DNA from: CAIZQW01 sp942493055
GTDB lineage: Bacteria; Verrucomicrobiota; Kiritimatiellia; RFP12; UBA1067
Assembly: GCA_942493055.1 (NCBI GenBank)
Contig: OW818680.1
Location: forward strand, 2,852,001 to 2,916,000
Direction: 5' to 3'
Length of the DNA stretch: 64,000 nt
Both the position numbers and the translations under genes were made by a program. Numbering within the stretch: the first letter of the stretch is position 1; each line of letters starts with the position of its first letter. The notes beneath the pieces are model-generated. The model worked only from the letters and a program-made list of their open reading frames with translations, had not been told where the DNA came from and did no database searches. Positions 36,501 to 43,280 of this stretch are shown piece by piece.

Positions 36501-38325
36501 CGAGCGGATTCAGCGCGTGGCCCACCTCCCAGGCATCGGGAAGGGTGTCACCGTCCGTGTCCGCGTCGCGCGGATCCGTACTGTTCATGAACTCGGCGAG
36601 ATTCGAAAGCCCGTCCCCGTCCGCGTCCTGGAGCGCGTCAGCGGCCTTGAGCGGGTCAAGGCCATGGGCGGCCTCCCAGCCGTCGTGCATGCCATCGCCA
36701 TCGGTGTCGGCCTTGAACGGATTCGGACCGCGCAATGCCAAGGCGTGGGTTGACCCGCCCTTGACAGAAAGTGCGCAAGTCACGTTTGTCGCCCCGCTGC
36801 ACTGGGCGGAGGTGTTCTGGCCCCAGGCGGCCACGCGGCCGTCCGCGCCGATTGCAAAACTGAAGTACTGGCCCGCGCCGAGGGCGACTGCGTTGGTGGC
36901 GCCTGCCGGCACGGCGCATTGCTGATAGGTGTTGCGGCCCCAGGCGAGCACCGAGCCGTCGGCGCGGAGCGCCAGGCTGTGATACCCGCCGGCGGCGACA
37001 GCCACGACATTCGACGCCGCGGCTGGCACGGTGCACTGGCCGTAGCTGTTCTGGCCCCAGGCGACAACTGAACCGTTGCCTCTCAGGGCCAGATTATGAT
37101 AGTACCCCGAAGAGACCGAGACCACGTTGGTGACTGTGGCCGGCACGGTGCATTGCGCGTAGGTGTTCTGCCCCCAGGCGACAACCGTGCCATTGGGCAG
37201 CAGGGCGGCCGAGTGGTACATGCCGGCCGTCAGCGCGACGGCGTTGGAAGCCAGTACCGGTACGGTGCATTGATTGTAGGTGTTACGGCCCCACGCGAGC
37301 ACGGCGCCGTCCGCGCGCCGGGCCAAGCTGTGATAGGCGCCTGCGGCGATGGAGACAACATTGCTCGCGGAAGCCGGCACCGTGCACTGGGCGTAGCTGT
37401 TCTGTCCCCACGCGGCCACAGTGCCGTTCGTAAGGATGGCCAGATTGTGGGTATACCCGGCGGCAATCGCAAGAGCATTGGAAGCCGTGGCCGGGACCGA
37501 GCCCTGGCCGTAGGTGTTCTTCCCCCAGGCGACGGCCCTGCCCATCCCCAGCTCCTCGGCATCCGGAAGTCCGTCGCCGTCCGTGTCGTCAATCCCATCG
37601 GAAAGGGCCGCGGCCGGGACCTGCTTGTCAGGCGCGGGGAGGGCGCTTGCAACATGTCCGGCGGCGTCCGTCGGGTCCGGGCTCTCCCCTGTTCGATCAC
37701 CCGTCTTGGCTTCAAGAGCTTTTTTTGCTTCCGCTGTCTTCTGAGCAGGTTTCGTCGCCAGGGGCTGCCCTGGTTTCGCATCCGGGATTGGGGAGAGGTC
37801 CGCGGCTGCAGGCCCATCCCGGCGGCTGATCAGCCGCATCGCCAGGGCGACCTTCGCCGGGTCATAAGCCGTTGCGTCCATGAAGCCTTGCGGCAGGGGG
37901 GAGAGGATGTCGAAGGCCCAGTCCGGATCATAGTCGGGTTCGCACGGGAGGCGGACGACCTCGCCGCCCTCTGCATCCAGGATGATCGTGTCGCGCGAGT
38001 CCGGATCCTCCACAAGAATAACCGGCCAGCAGCGCCGGCCGCCGGACTCCTGCGGAAGGAGCGCGCCGAGCAGCAGGGAGGAGTCCAGATCGCCCGGGGC
38101 GGGCTCAAAGAGATACTCGCCGCCCTCGACAACGACAGGCTCCCCGCCGACCGGCAAGGTGAGCATCTGGACATACGCCAGTTCGCGGCGCAGGTCCGCC
38201 AGCGTCGCGAGGGGACGGTTTTCGACGCCCGGTTTCTGACCTGAAGAGAGGGAGATCAGGCAGCAGGTCAGACACACCCCCGCCACGGCAAACACAAGAC
38301 CCATCCTGTTCGCATATTTTTTCAT
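30556..38325 (-). CDS. Giant exported RCC1/TSP3/beta-helix/Calx-beta protein
   Basis: 2589 residues from the ATG at 38325 (MKKYANRMGLVFAVAGVCLT, signal; GGAAAG upstream). An in-frame Met at 38562 would lie within the leader. Domains in order: an N-terminal region; an RCC1-type array with units like VVAWGQNTYGQCTVPA (about nt 37560-36760); thrombospondin-3-like Ca-binding repeats (DTDGDGLPDAWE type); a right-handed beta-helix region (nt about 36100-35200); more TSP3; a second RCC1 array (34870-34050). Then come two jelly-roll-like domains around a putative Ig domain (33000 region), two carboxypeptidase-regulatory-like domains (SISGTVSYSGRQTGPIYISA) and a C-terminal Calx-beta domain. It is probably a cell-surface or secreted scaffold, transcribed ahead of the RHS gene. 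Confidence 0.88.
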   Translation of the reverse strand: MKKYANRMGLVFAVAGVCLTCCLISLSSGQKPGVENRPLATLADLRRELAYVQMLTLPVGGEPVVVEGGEYLFEPAPGDLDSSLLLGALLPQESGGRRCWPVILVEDPDSRDTIILDAEGGEVVRLPCEPDYDPDWAFDILSPLPQGFMDATAYDPAKVALAMRLISRRDGPAAADLSPIPDAKPGQPLATKPAQKTAEAKKALEAKTGDRTGESPDPTDAAGHVASALPAPDKQVPAAALSDGIDDTDGDGLPDAEELGMGRAVAWGKNTYGQGSVPATASNALAIAAGYTHNLAILTNGTVAAWGQNSYAQCTVPASASNVVSIAAGAYHSLARRADGAVLAWGRNTYNQCTVPVLASNAVALTAGMYHSAALLPNGTVVAWGQNTYAQCTVPATVTNVVSVSSGYYHNLALRGNGSVVAWGQNSYGQCTVPAAASNVVAVAAGGYHSLALRADGSVLAWGRNTYQQCAVPAGATNAVALGAGQYFSFAIGADGRVAAWGQNTSAQCSGATNVTCALSVKGGSTHALALRGPNPFKADTDGDGMHDGWEAAHGLDPLKAADALQDADGDGLSNLAEFMNSTDPRDADTDGDTLPDAWEVGHALNPLDPADAADDADADGLSALAEFLNSTDPRDADTDNDEMPDGWEVARSLAPLNPADAGQDADTDGLTNLAEYQRGTDPRDADTDGDSLPDGWEVTGGLDPLNPDDARADTDGDDFSNLYEYFRSSSPTDALSLPQPSLYVNGGATNSGNGTLQQPFKTLRSALLAAADYDIIQVADGVYTGADNTNLSFLGKPVMLLSAHGAGRCVIDCQGLGTGFVFGNSEDARSVLRGLTIRNGGAEGGAVRCVSASPLIQACRFESNGQPGQPGGAVYNLSANPTFENCVIVRNSALTGGGIYNDNASPLLRNCTLSGNVALSGGAGLYNADTNSRPVMINTIVWGSGPDPLAGQGLVFARHSIIEGGAVNSQIAPGSDLGNSSSDPKLTPGGRLMAGSPCIDAGMEPAPLRDIDNEARFDVPAVTNGAWIVDIGADEFVDTDGDLMADSWEVETMATLNRDGAGDFDGDGLSDLDEYLKGCHPAKRDTDGDAMPDAWELSHGFDPLDAGNARLDSDSDGLTDIEEFRAGTDPKDSDTDKDGLSDFKELRWSRIMAWGTNNFGQCTVPASLTNALAIATKGNSNFALRGDGTLVSWPQNTITNAATNLVSFATGGRHCLALRPDGSVIACGNNTYGQCTVPATASNALAFAAGMYHSLALLPNGTVVAWGHNGVGQCTVPAAATNVIAIAAGDYHSLALRANGTVVAWGDNTYQQCSVPATATNIMALAAGPMHNLAIRSDGRVIAWGADKITILNGYYTREYNIYGQCTVPASATNVIDVAVGAFHSLAVRRDGKVIAWGLNDVGQCSGATNVSCAIAIAAGSYHSAALICLNPLKSDTDGDSMPDGWELDNNFDPLNAKDGVQDADGDGLTNLAEFTHRTDPRNPDTDADTMPDIWELTYGFNPLNPEDAALDADGDGVSNKREHDIGSDPRAGYCLKENFDNGIPSDWTQSAWPHLRLKWWTGKSWNNYFLPSISSPTAGRGQMLCVSRYAPGKVRIATPVLNLGRDMANVMLKLLYWKGLHGSEGTVKLNIYSVTRTPEGDGTFSDQENKLLAIDLRGGCSTAWSPLALRLPEGSATRQLIFEYESTQDFSFDDYFAYGICLSEISISGDYGRVAYQPVPPVIENGPVLVAASREMPYSCQLAVRGGVPPFQWRYHWTVVDGALPQGLVLDPNTGVIQGFPLDQGQSSFKVEAKNDEGMADTNQFVLSVLESVTALSQNFDGRWIPTGWTTDGWGPCIDSKALNGGNTNVWGKGEWNIRSPVLVTPTLELGGAFSKSVLRFRFRNPLYTSLNFRDQLMVWFEDATGTRMLAGTQNLLRYPNPTWQIIPDTDSWKDVVVPLPPEAASGKIVFYTYVTGWNSPGSFENGVFVDDVRVYCDYADPILLAWLELHFPDGTGSGIYDDPDHDGLSNFNEYLHNTDPNDVDSDDDGLSDGDEVGRGMDPLYSDTDGDSLSDGWEIQYGYHPLVRNDATADPDYDGLQDREEALIWSNPNKADTDDDGLLDRQEYDLGTNPLFWDTDEDGSSDYEETVRGTDPKNRNSIGSSISGTVSYSGRQTGPIYISAIHSLPDLNRVAIIASPGDYSLLNTMTLSSYSVMAFSDSNRNGAREPWEPYGVYSGNPLIMVGNTNNITITLADPDSDADGLPDGWEMEHFATLSQTAAADFDGDGQSNGAEYAAGTSPTNMASAPRSISGTVAYAGVQTGAIVISANTQPGDWDSAAKTTVAGTGNFCITHVPTLAEYWVEAYRDSNGNGSNDAWEATGSFSETVHLTADRAGLLITLSDPDADNDGLPDWQEMLIVNAEGNDTLTTIYDVRPTDDFDGDGVSNGNEFSYGTSPVNNVILPSVLGFASQGMTIMETDTIVTIPLLVYPPPASTVLAQVYVARSTAKARTDYEFVETDITFAPGQTNQSFSVTIKRQALAEPDEAIVFKVRRLSGAAVVGTRNKYVLKIKDDTDGTGAAPAPGWVSDTEDALRFRVRTPLKWLP

Positions 38326-38591
38326 ACGTGCTTTCCATTGCCCATAAGGCTTATTGAACAACCCGATGGAAACGGAGGGCAGACACAGGGGAGCGCGAAG
38401 CGCCCCTGCGGCGCAGATCACGGCGAAGAACCATGGCGGAAAGCCATGGCTGCACGTAATGTGCATATTCAATCCTCCTCCGTATGGCATCCATATCGGA
38501 GGGGATGAACTCCCGTCATCTGCATCGTCTAACGACCCGTATCCATATTTTATGACCGTCACCGACCCAGTGGCGGACTTGAATGAAAATC

Positions 38592-38620
38592 ATTCTAGAT
38601 CACCCGTTCGGCAAAAGCAA
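38592..38620 (-). promoter_or_regulatory. Promoter of the giant protein-RHS operon
   Basis: On the minus strand, TTGCTT, 17 bases, TAGAAT. It leaves a leader of about 260 bases with two possible hairpins (CCATGGCGGAAAGCCATGG near 38430; CCTCCGTATGG/CCATATCGGAGG near 38478). Confidence 0.55.
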
Positions 38621-38643
38621 GCCGAAAGAATTAATTTTTTACA

Positions 38644-38659
38644 TATTGTACGTACAATA
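38644..38659. promoter_or_regulatory. Perfect 16-bp palindrome upstream of the promoter
   Basis: TATTGTACGTACAATA reads the same on both strands and is centred about 66 bases upstream of the predicted start point. It is a candidate regulator site; the regulator is unknown. Confidence 0.55.
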
Positions 38660-38784
38660 ATAAACAGGCGTTACGGAGCGCACGTTGTTTTGCGCTTCTT
38701 TTCTTTGTCCGCACGGATTAATAGCATTGCGCTGGAAGGTCAGGACATTTGCTTATAACGCGGGGTCAGGGTTAAAGTTTGGCT

Positions 38785-38911
38785 ACGTCTCGTCCGAGAC
38801 GTTTTGGAGTGCGGTGGCAAGCCGAGGCCTGAGGACAGGGCGCGACACCGCTTTTCTTGGTTGCCCAAAAAGCGGTGTCGCGCGGAATACCGCTTGCCAC
38901 CGCACTCCAAA
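38785..38911. repeat. Long-hairpin repeat, complete copy
   Basis: CGTCTCGTCCGAGACG, TTTTGGAGTGCGGTGGCAAG and the complementary right arm, with the loop CTTGGTTGCCC. The rest of the gap to 39293 holds GGGCGCATAGGCG units and short GC palindromes (for example GGACGGTTCGGCGAACCGTCC, shortened here), without a gene. Confidence 0.83.
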
Positions 38912-39293
38912 ATCTTGTCCGTTGGACTAGGAACAGCGGGATCTATGAGATCGATCCCCTGGGCGCATAGGCGTCTCGCCTGTGCTATGGTCTGGCGGCT
39001 GCCGGACAAGCAAATATTCTGTTTTGAAGTGTACAGGCGAGGACGCCCAAAGTCACTAACTTTTCGCTACACTTTCATGCCACGTTCACTCCCGCGGCCA
39101 CGACAGAGCGTGGCCCTCCAAGGCCCTGCGGACGGTTCGGCGAACCGTCCCTACCATGAGTTGCACGAGTCAGACGCAAAGCATGGTAGGGCGCGATCGC
39201 CGAGCGCGCCGTTGACTCGACCGCCCTCCCCTTTTAACCTCGTGCGTGCGTCCACTGAGTGGTCGCACGAAGATCTGTCCTTACGGTCAAACG

Positions 39294-39409
39294 TAGCTCA
39301 GGTGCTTGCACGAGATAAGTGCCACAAGCTTTTGAAACTGAATGTGTTAAAAACGTAAAGCCCCATGAAAAGTTAGTGGCATTGGGCGAGGACGCCTATA
39401 CGCCCAGGA
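39294..39409 (-). repeat. 116-bp repeat, copy B (inverted partner of 18479-18594)
   Basis: The minus strand reads TCCTGGGCGTATAGGCG, CAATGCCACTAACTTTTCAT, TTTCAAAAGCTTGTGGCACT and ends GCACCTGAGCTA. It has the same length as copy A. Together the copies bracket the lipoproteins from 19445, the RHS gene and the giant gene. Confidence 0.85.
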
Positions 39410-39478
39410 GAGAATAGTGTACAGGACAACTGTCCCCCAGCCTATTTGCGTCAACAAAGCGAAGCTCTGCCCTTATGG

Positions 39479-40483
39479 TTATTGAAAGCGAACAGGCTCG
39501 CAGAGCGTTTTGAGATTTTCAGGTGGCGTGCCGGGCGGAATTTCGCAACCGGCCATCACAAGATGCGGGTTGCCTAATTTTGTGTAACTCTCAAGCACGG
39601 CCTGGCGTATGGATTGAGGCGTCCCATGGAGGACATCGGCGACCGGATCGATCCGTCCGGCGATCGCTATTGTGTTGCCCATTGTCTTCCGGGCCGTTTC
39701 AGGATCGACCATGTGATCCAGGTCCAAAACATCGATGGGCAACTCAGCAATATGCGGGAGCAGATGCGTAATGTCGCCGCAGATGTGCAGCTTCACAAGC
39801 CCGCCCGCAGCCCGGATCGCCTCGAAGAGCTGTTTTTCATACGGCCAGACCAGGTCGCGATAGAGCTGCGGCGGAAGCTGACTGCAGATCGCATCGCCCA
39901 CGCCAATCGTATCTGCGCCTTCCGCTATCTGCGCCTCTGCGAAGCGGATCGCTGTCTTCGTGCAGCGCGCCATCAAGGCTGCGCACGCTTCAGGCTCCAT
40001 CATGGAGTCCAGGAGAAAGTTTTCAACGCCATGCAGGTCCGCGGCCTCGGCAGCCGGGCCTTCGACCCACCCCAGGATCGAACACTCCCCCCCTACACGC
40101 TTCTTGAATTCGCGTACCGCCAGAAGACGGTCGAGCATGCGCTCGCTTTGATACGGGTCGGGGTCCTCAGGCAACGCAGAGAGGTCGGTTATATCCGGGA
40201 CCACGATCCCTTCGCACACAGGCGGATGGTTGGGCTCATAACGGATCTTCCCGCCAAAGCCCTGCACCTCGCGATAGGGATCGGAAATCACGCTGACTTG
40301 ATCAAACCCGAACGCCTCGCGACACCGGATGTTCGACTCCACCAGCACGTTGTAATCCGAGGCAAAGGCCGCATAGTTCGAGCCGATGTACTCCGCTGCA
40401 AACTGCATCAGGATGGGAACCCGCGGTAAAAAATCGACGGGTTCGCCCTTGAGGGTCTTTAGGTAACGATCTAATGAATTCAT
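39479..40483 (-). CDS. UroD-family protein (methyltransferase-like)
   Basis: A 334-aa uroporphyrinogen decarboxylase-fold protein. The segment LVKLHICGDITHLLPHIAEL near residue 235 carries the His-x-Cys pair that binds zinc in MtaA/CmuA-type corrinoid methyltransferases, which argues against a haem-pathway decarboxylase. Other family blocks are ILGWVEGPAAEAADL (near 138) and IAIAGRIDPVADVLHGTP. The ATG has GAGAAGAG upstream. It lies downstream of a Gfo/Idh oxidoreductase (160 bases) in a sugar-utilisation region that includes a second UroD-family gene. A role in methyl transfer from a methylated sugar is possible but not shown. Confidence 0.82.
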   Translation of the reverse strand: MNSLDRYLKTLKGEPVDFLPRVPILMQFAAEYIGSNYAAFASDYNVLVESNIRCREAFGFDQVSVISDPYREVQGFGGKIRYEPNHPPVCEGIVVPDITDLSALPEDPDPYQSERMLDRLLAVREFKKRVGGECSILGWVEGPAAEAADLHGVENFLLDSMMEPEACAALMARCTKTAIRFAEAQIAEGADTIGVGDAICSQLPPQLYRDLVWPYEKQLFEAIRAAGGLVKLHICGDITHLLPHIAELPIDVLDLDHMVDPETARKTMGNTIAIAGRIDPVADVLHGTPQSIRQAVLESYTKLGNPHLVMAGCEIPPGTPPENLKTLCEPVRFQ

Positions 40484-40642
40484 GCTCTTCTCATTTTGGG
40501 ACCCAGGACCTTGGACTCCAGACCCAGGCCCGGACGTCGGGACTCGAGGCCAACGGCTGCGTCAACTTTAGAACTTCTCTGGCTCGGCGTAGCTTTTAAG
40601 CGAAGCCGGCTCGAACTTTAGCACTTTAGAACTGCTACTGCC
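40484..40642. repeat. Short repeat-filled gap
   Basis: It contains a GGACCCAGGACCTTGGACTC-type 8-bp array at 40497-40535 and TTAGAACT/CTCGAACT/TTAGCACT units at 40566-40633. No gene. Confidence 0.65.
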
Positions 40643-41983
40643 TCACATCTCCCAGCTGGGACGGCGGGAGCACTTGATCCAGTCATTGGCTTTCGCGATA
40701 TTCGTGACCTTCATCGCTGCCTCGTCCCACACCAGGCGGGTATCCGCGCGCTTGGCGATGTTGCCCAGCAAGGCGAATTCCGTGAGGCGCGCCGAATACT
40801 CGAAGTCGGTACAGGATTGACGTCCTTCAACAATGGCGCTCAGCCAGTCGCCCTCGATTCCGCCCTTGGGACGCACGAGCGTCTGCTCCGGCCGCTTAAA
40901 GCTCTTCATACGCGCTTCCGGAATGATACGCGGACTTTCACCATAGACGCCTGCGATAATCTTTCCTTCTGTTCCATTCAGGATGATGCCGCCTTCGGCA
41001 GGGAGTTTCTGGTCATCGGGAAGTTCAACAGGGCGCGGCGGGCGCGTGCCTTCATACCACGTCACCTTCAAGTCCGGCTTGGCAAAGGTAAAGGTGATCA
41101 CCGCTGACAGCGGATGCGTATCCGGGTTGTTGCCACACGAGGTCGCATCAATCGCCACCGGCATTCTGCGGTTCAGGAGTTCGAATACCACGTCAAGGGT
41201 ATGCGCCCCGCGGTCGCCCATCATGCCGTTACCGAAATCCCACCAGGCCCGCCAGGAGCCCGGATGGTACGCACGATGAAAATCACGCATCTCAGCAGGT
41301 CCGATGAAGATGTCCCAGTTCATACCCTCGGGCAAAGGCATCTTCTCTTTGGGCTTCGAGCCGACACACGACGACCAATAGGCATGCCCCCAGGGATAAT
41401 AAGAAAGGTCGCACCAGGAATCAATGCTCGTGATCTCGCCGATGGCGCCTGCGGCCACCCATTCGCGGATCAGGTAATGGCCCGGCATGGCATGCCCTTG
41501 AATGCCCATCTGCGTCACGACCTTCTTCTCTTTTGCGATGCGCATCAGTTCGCGGCACTCAAAGACATCATGGCAGAGGGGCTTCTGTACAAACGCATGC
41601 TTGCCGGCCTTCATGGCCGCAGCAGCGATCACCGCATGGGTATGGTCGGGCGTTGCAATGACCACACCGTCAATGCTCTTCTCCTGAGCAAGCATCTCGC
41701 GGTAGTCCACATAGAATTTCGCCTGCGGATATTTCTCACGTGTCTTCTTGACGTGATTGGGGTCCACATCGCACAGCGCAAAAATCGTATGCCCCTTGTT
41801 CGCGACAGTGTTCAGATTGTTGCCGCCCATGCCGCCAAAACCAATACCGGCGATGTTGAGCTTGCTGTTTGCGCCAGCTACATTCGCCGAAGGCGCCTGC
41901 TGCGCCTTCAGAATTCCCGGCAAGGCCGAAAACGTTGCACCCGCGGATATGGTTTTCAAAAAGTCATTACGTGTCATAGTCAT
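40643..41983 (-). CDS. Gfo/Idh/MocA-family oxidoreductase, exported-type N-terminus
   Basis: A 446-aa protein. A signal-like start (MTMTRNDFLKTISAGATFSA) resembles Tat leaders but has R-N instead of the twin Arg. The Rossmann domain follows: LNIAGIGFGGMGGNN at about 43, CDVDPNHVKKTREKYPQAKF, GVVIATPDHTHAVIAAAAMK and KHAFVQKPLCHD (the EKP-like lysine motif, here QKP). The C-terminal substrate domain includes WWDFGNGMMGDRGAHTLDVV. It probably oxidises a sugar or sugar acid with NAD(P), as related PVC proteins do. It is divergent from the AraC-type regulator at 42257 and upstream of a UroD-family gene, with which it may form an operon. Ribosome site GGGAGGGA. Confidence 0.88.
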   Translation of the reverse strand: MTMTRNDFLKTISAGATFSALPGILKAQQAPSANVAGANSKLNIAGIGFGGMGGNNLNTVANKGHTIFALCDVDPNHVKKTREKYPQAKFYVDYREMLAQEKSIDGVVIATPDHTHAVIAAAAMKAGKHAFVQKPLCHDVFECRELMRIAKEKKVVTQMGIQGHAMPGHYLIREWVAAGAIGEITSIDSWCDLSYYPWGHAYWSSCVGSKPKEKMPLPEGMNWDIFIGPAEMRDFHRAYHPGSWRAWWDFGNGMMGDRGAHTLDVVFELLNRRMPVAIDATSCGNNPDTHPLSAVITFTFAKPDLKVTWYEGTRPPRPVELPDDQKLPAEGGIILNGTEGKIIAGVYGESPRIIPEARMKSFKRPEQTLVRPKGGIEGDWLSAIVEGRQSCTDFEYSARLTEFALLGNIAKRADTRLVWDEAAMKVTNIAKANDWIKCSRRPSWEM

Positions 41984-42221
41984 CTTGTGTCCCTCCCCTT
42001 ACGTGAATCCTTTCAACACCCCTTTGCGGCTCACCGCAGGTTCGCCCTCCATAATAAATCCTGCCTGTCGGCACGCATGTGGAGGGCGAGGCTGTGCCGA
42101 GCCGTCTGAACGCGAAGGGTGTTGCAAGTTCCTCTTATAATGCTTTTGATAGTATCACATCCCTTCAAGCCATGCCTTGTATTATCTTCTCAATTATTTG
42201 TAAAATCTTATCACCTTTTTC

Positions 42222-42250
42222 TTGAGGTGGCACGCGACCTTCGCTATGCT
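42222..42250 (+). promoter_or_regulatory. Promoter of the AraC-type regulator
   Basis: TTGAGG, 17 bases, TATGCT. The ATG at 42257 begins 7 bases after the -10 box, which is where transcription should start, so the mRNA may be leaderless. No ribosome site is seen. Confidence 0.6.
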
Positions 42251-42256
42251 TGTTGA

Positions 42257-43000
42257 ATGAAACCGTTAGACTTTCAACAGACCTTTTTGGACCAGATCAA
42301 GGACCCCCGCCTCATTCATCAACTCTTTGAAGCGTTGCCGGATGTCGCCTTCTTCATCAAAGACCGAAAAGGGCGCTTCATCATGCAGAACCGGCGCTCG
42401 CAGGAATACTCGGGTGTGCAAAGCGAACGCGATGTCATCGGAAAGACCGATCATGATCTCTTTTCAAAAGACCGCGCGGATATTTACGCCGCCAGCGATC
42501 AGGCGGTGATCAAAAGCGGAAAGCCGATCCTGAATACGGTCGAACCCGCGCCGGAACACTCAGACCGGCTGATTGTCGGGAGCAAGTTCCCGATCAAGGG
42601 CAAAAGCGGGAAGATCATCGGCATCGCAGGCGTGCATCGTGTCATCGACGGCATGCGCGACACACCGGAGTGGTATGGCCGCATCGCCACTGTTCTGGAT
42701 TATCTTCATAAGAACTATGCCACGCATATTACGCTTGCGGACTTGGTCAAACGTTCGCGCATTTCACAAGCTCACTTTGAAAGGCGCTTCTCGAAAATTC
42801 TGGGATGCAGTCCCATTGATTACCTCGTACGCGTGCGCATCCGTGCGGCGCGTGACTTGCTGGAGCAGACTGACCGTACGATCACAGACATCGCGCTCGC
42901 AGTAGGGTTCTACGACCACAGCCACTTCACCAAGACCTTTAAGCAGCTTCTCTCCTGCACGCCCTTCCACTATCGCAAAAGGCATCAGCGCGAAGCGTAG
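42257..43000 (+). CDS. AraC-family regulator with PAS sensor domain
   Basis: A 247-aa transcription regulator. Residues about 20-130 are a PAS domain (EALPDVAFFIKDRKGRFIMQ; GKTDHDLF; VGSKFPIKGKSGKIIGIAGV). The AraC double helix-turn-helix is C-terminal: ITLADLVKRSRISQAHFERR, then ITDIALAVGFYDHSHFTKTF and FKQLLSCTPFHYRKRH. It is divergent from the Gfo/Idh gene and most likely regulates it and neighbouring sugar genes in response to a small molecule. The transcript may be leaderless. A cloverleaf element starts 16 bases after the stop codon. Confidence 0.93.
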   Translation: MKPLDFQQTFLDQIKDPRLIHQLFEALPDVAFFIKDRKGRFIMQNRRSQEYSGVQSERDVIGKTDHDLFSKDRADIYAASDQAVIKSGKPILNTVEPAPEHSDRLIVGSKFPIKGKSGKIIGIAGVHRVIDGMRDTPEWYGRIATVLDYLHKNYATHITLADLVKRSRISQAHFERRFSKILGCSPIDYLVRVRIRAARDLLEQTDRTITDIALAVGFYDHSHFTKTFKQLLSCTPFHYRKRHQREA

Positions 43001-43016
43001 GAGATCAGAATATTTT

Positions 43017-43245
43017 ACCGCAAAAGCCGCGAAGAAGAGCGCAAATGTCACGCCCGCCTCACCCATGAATACATGGACGGCGGAGCGAACATTTGCGCGG
43101 GATCAACTCAATTTTCATCAGCAAAAAACTTGTTTTTTGCTGATGAAAATGAAATCCGTATTATCTGGGCGGTTATCCGTTCTGCCGTGCTGTATTCAGC
43201 GTGAGGCAGACGGGATAACCGCCCTTCTTATTGCGGTTTTTGCGT
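43017..43245. repeat. Cloverleaf-type interspersed element, copy 4
   Basis: The outer pair is ACCGCAAAAGCCGC and GCGGTTTTTGCG. The left arm is GCGCAAATGT paired with ACATTTGCGC, with tip CCATG/CATGG around AATA. The centre is ATCAGCAAAAAAC/GTTTTTTGCTGAT. The right arm is GGGCGGTTATCC/GGATAACCGCCC with tip GCTG/CAGC. It lies between convergent genes (AraC regulator and UroD family) and could act as a bidirectional terminator. Confidence 0.85.
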
Positions 43246-43280
43246 TAAAATCTTTTTCTTAATACCCCGGGAACAGGATG

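Noticed and set aside
37096..38244. 382-codon open frame on the plus strand
   Set aside because: It is antisense to the RCC1 array of the giant protein; repetition of the DNA keeps the frame open.
39479..40483. Uroporphyrinogen decarboxylase of haem synthesis
   Set aside because: The sequence has the zinc-binding His-x-Cys segment of methyltransferase-like members and sits in a sugar locus without other haem genes.
41114..42109. 331-codon open frame on the plus strand
   Set aside because: It is antisense to the Gfo/Idh gene and would run through the divergent promoter region; there are no protein motifs.
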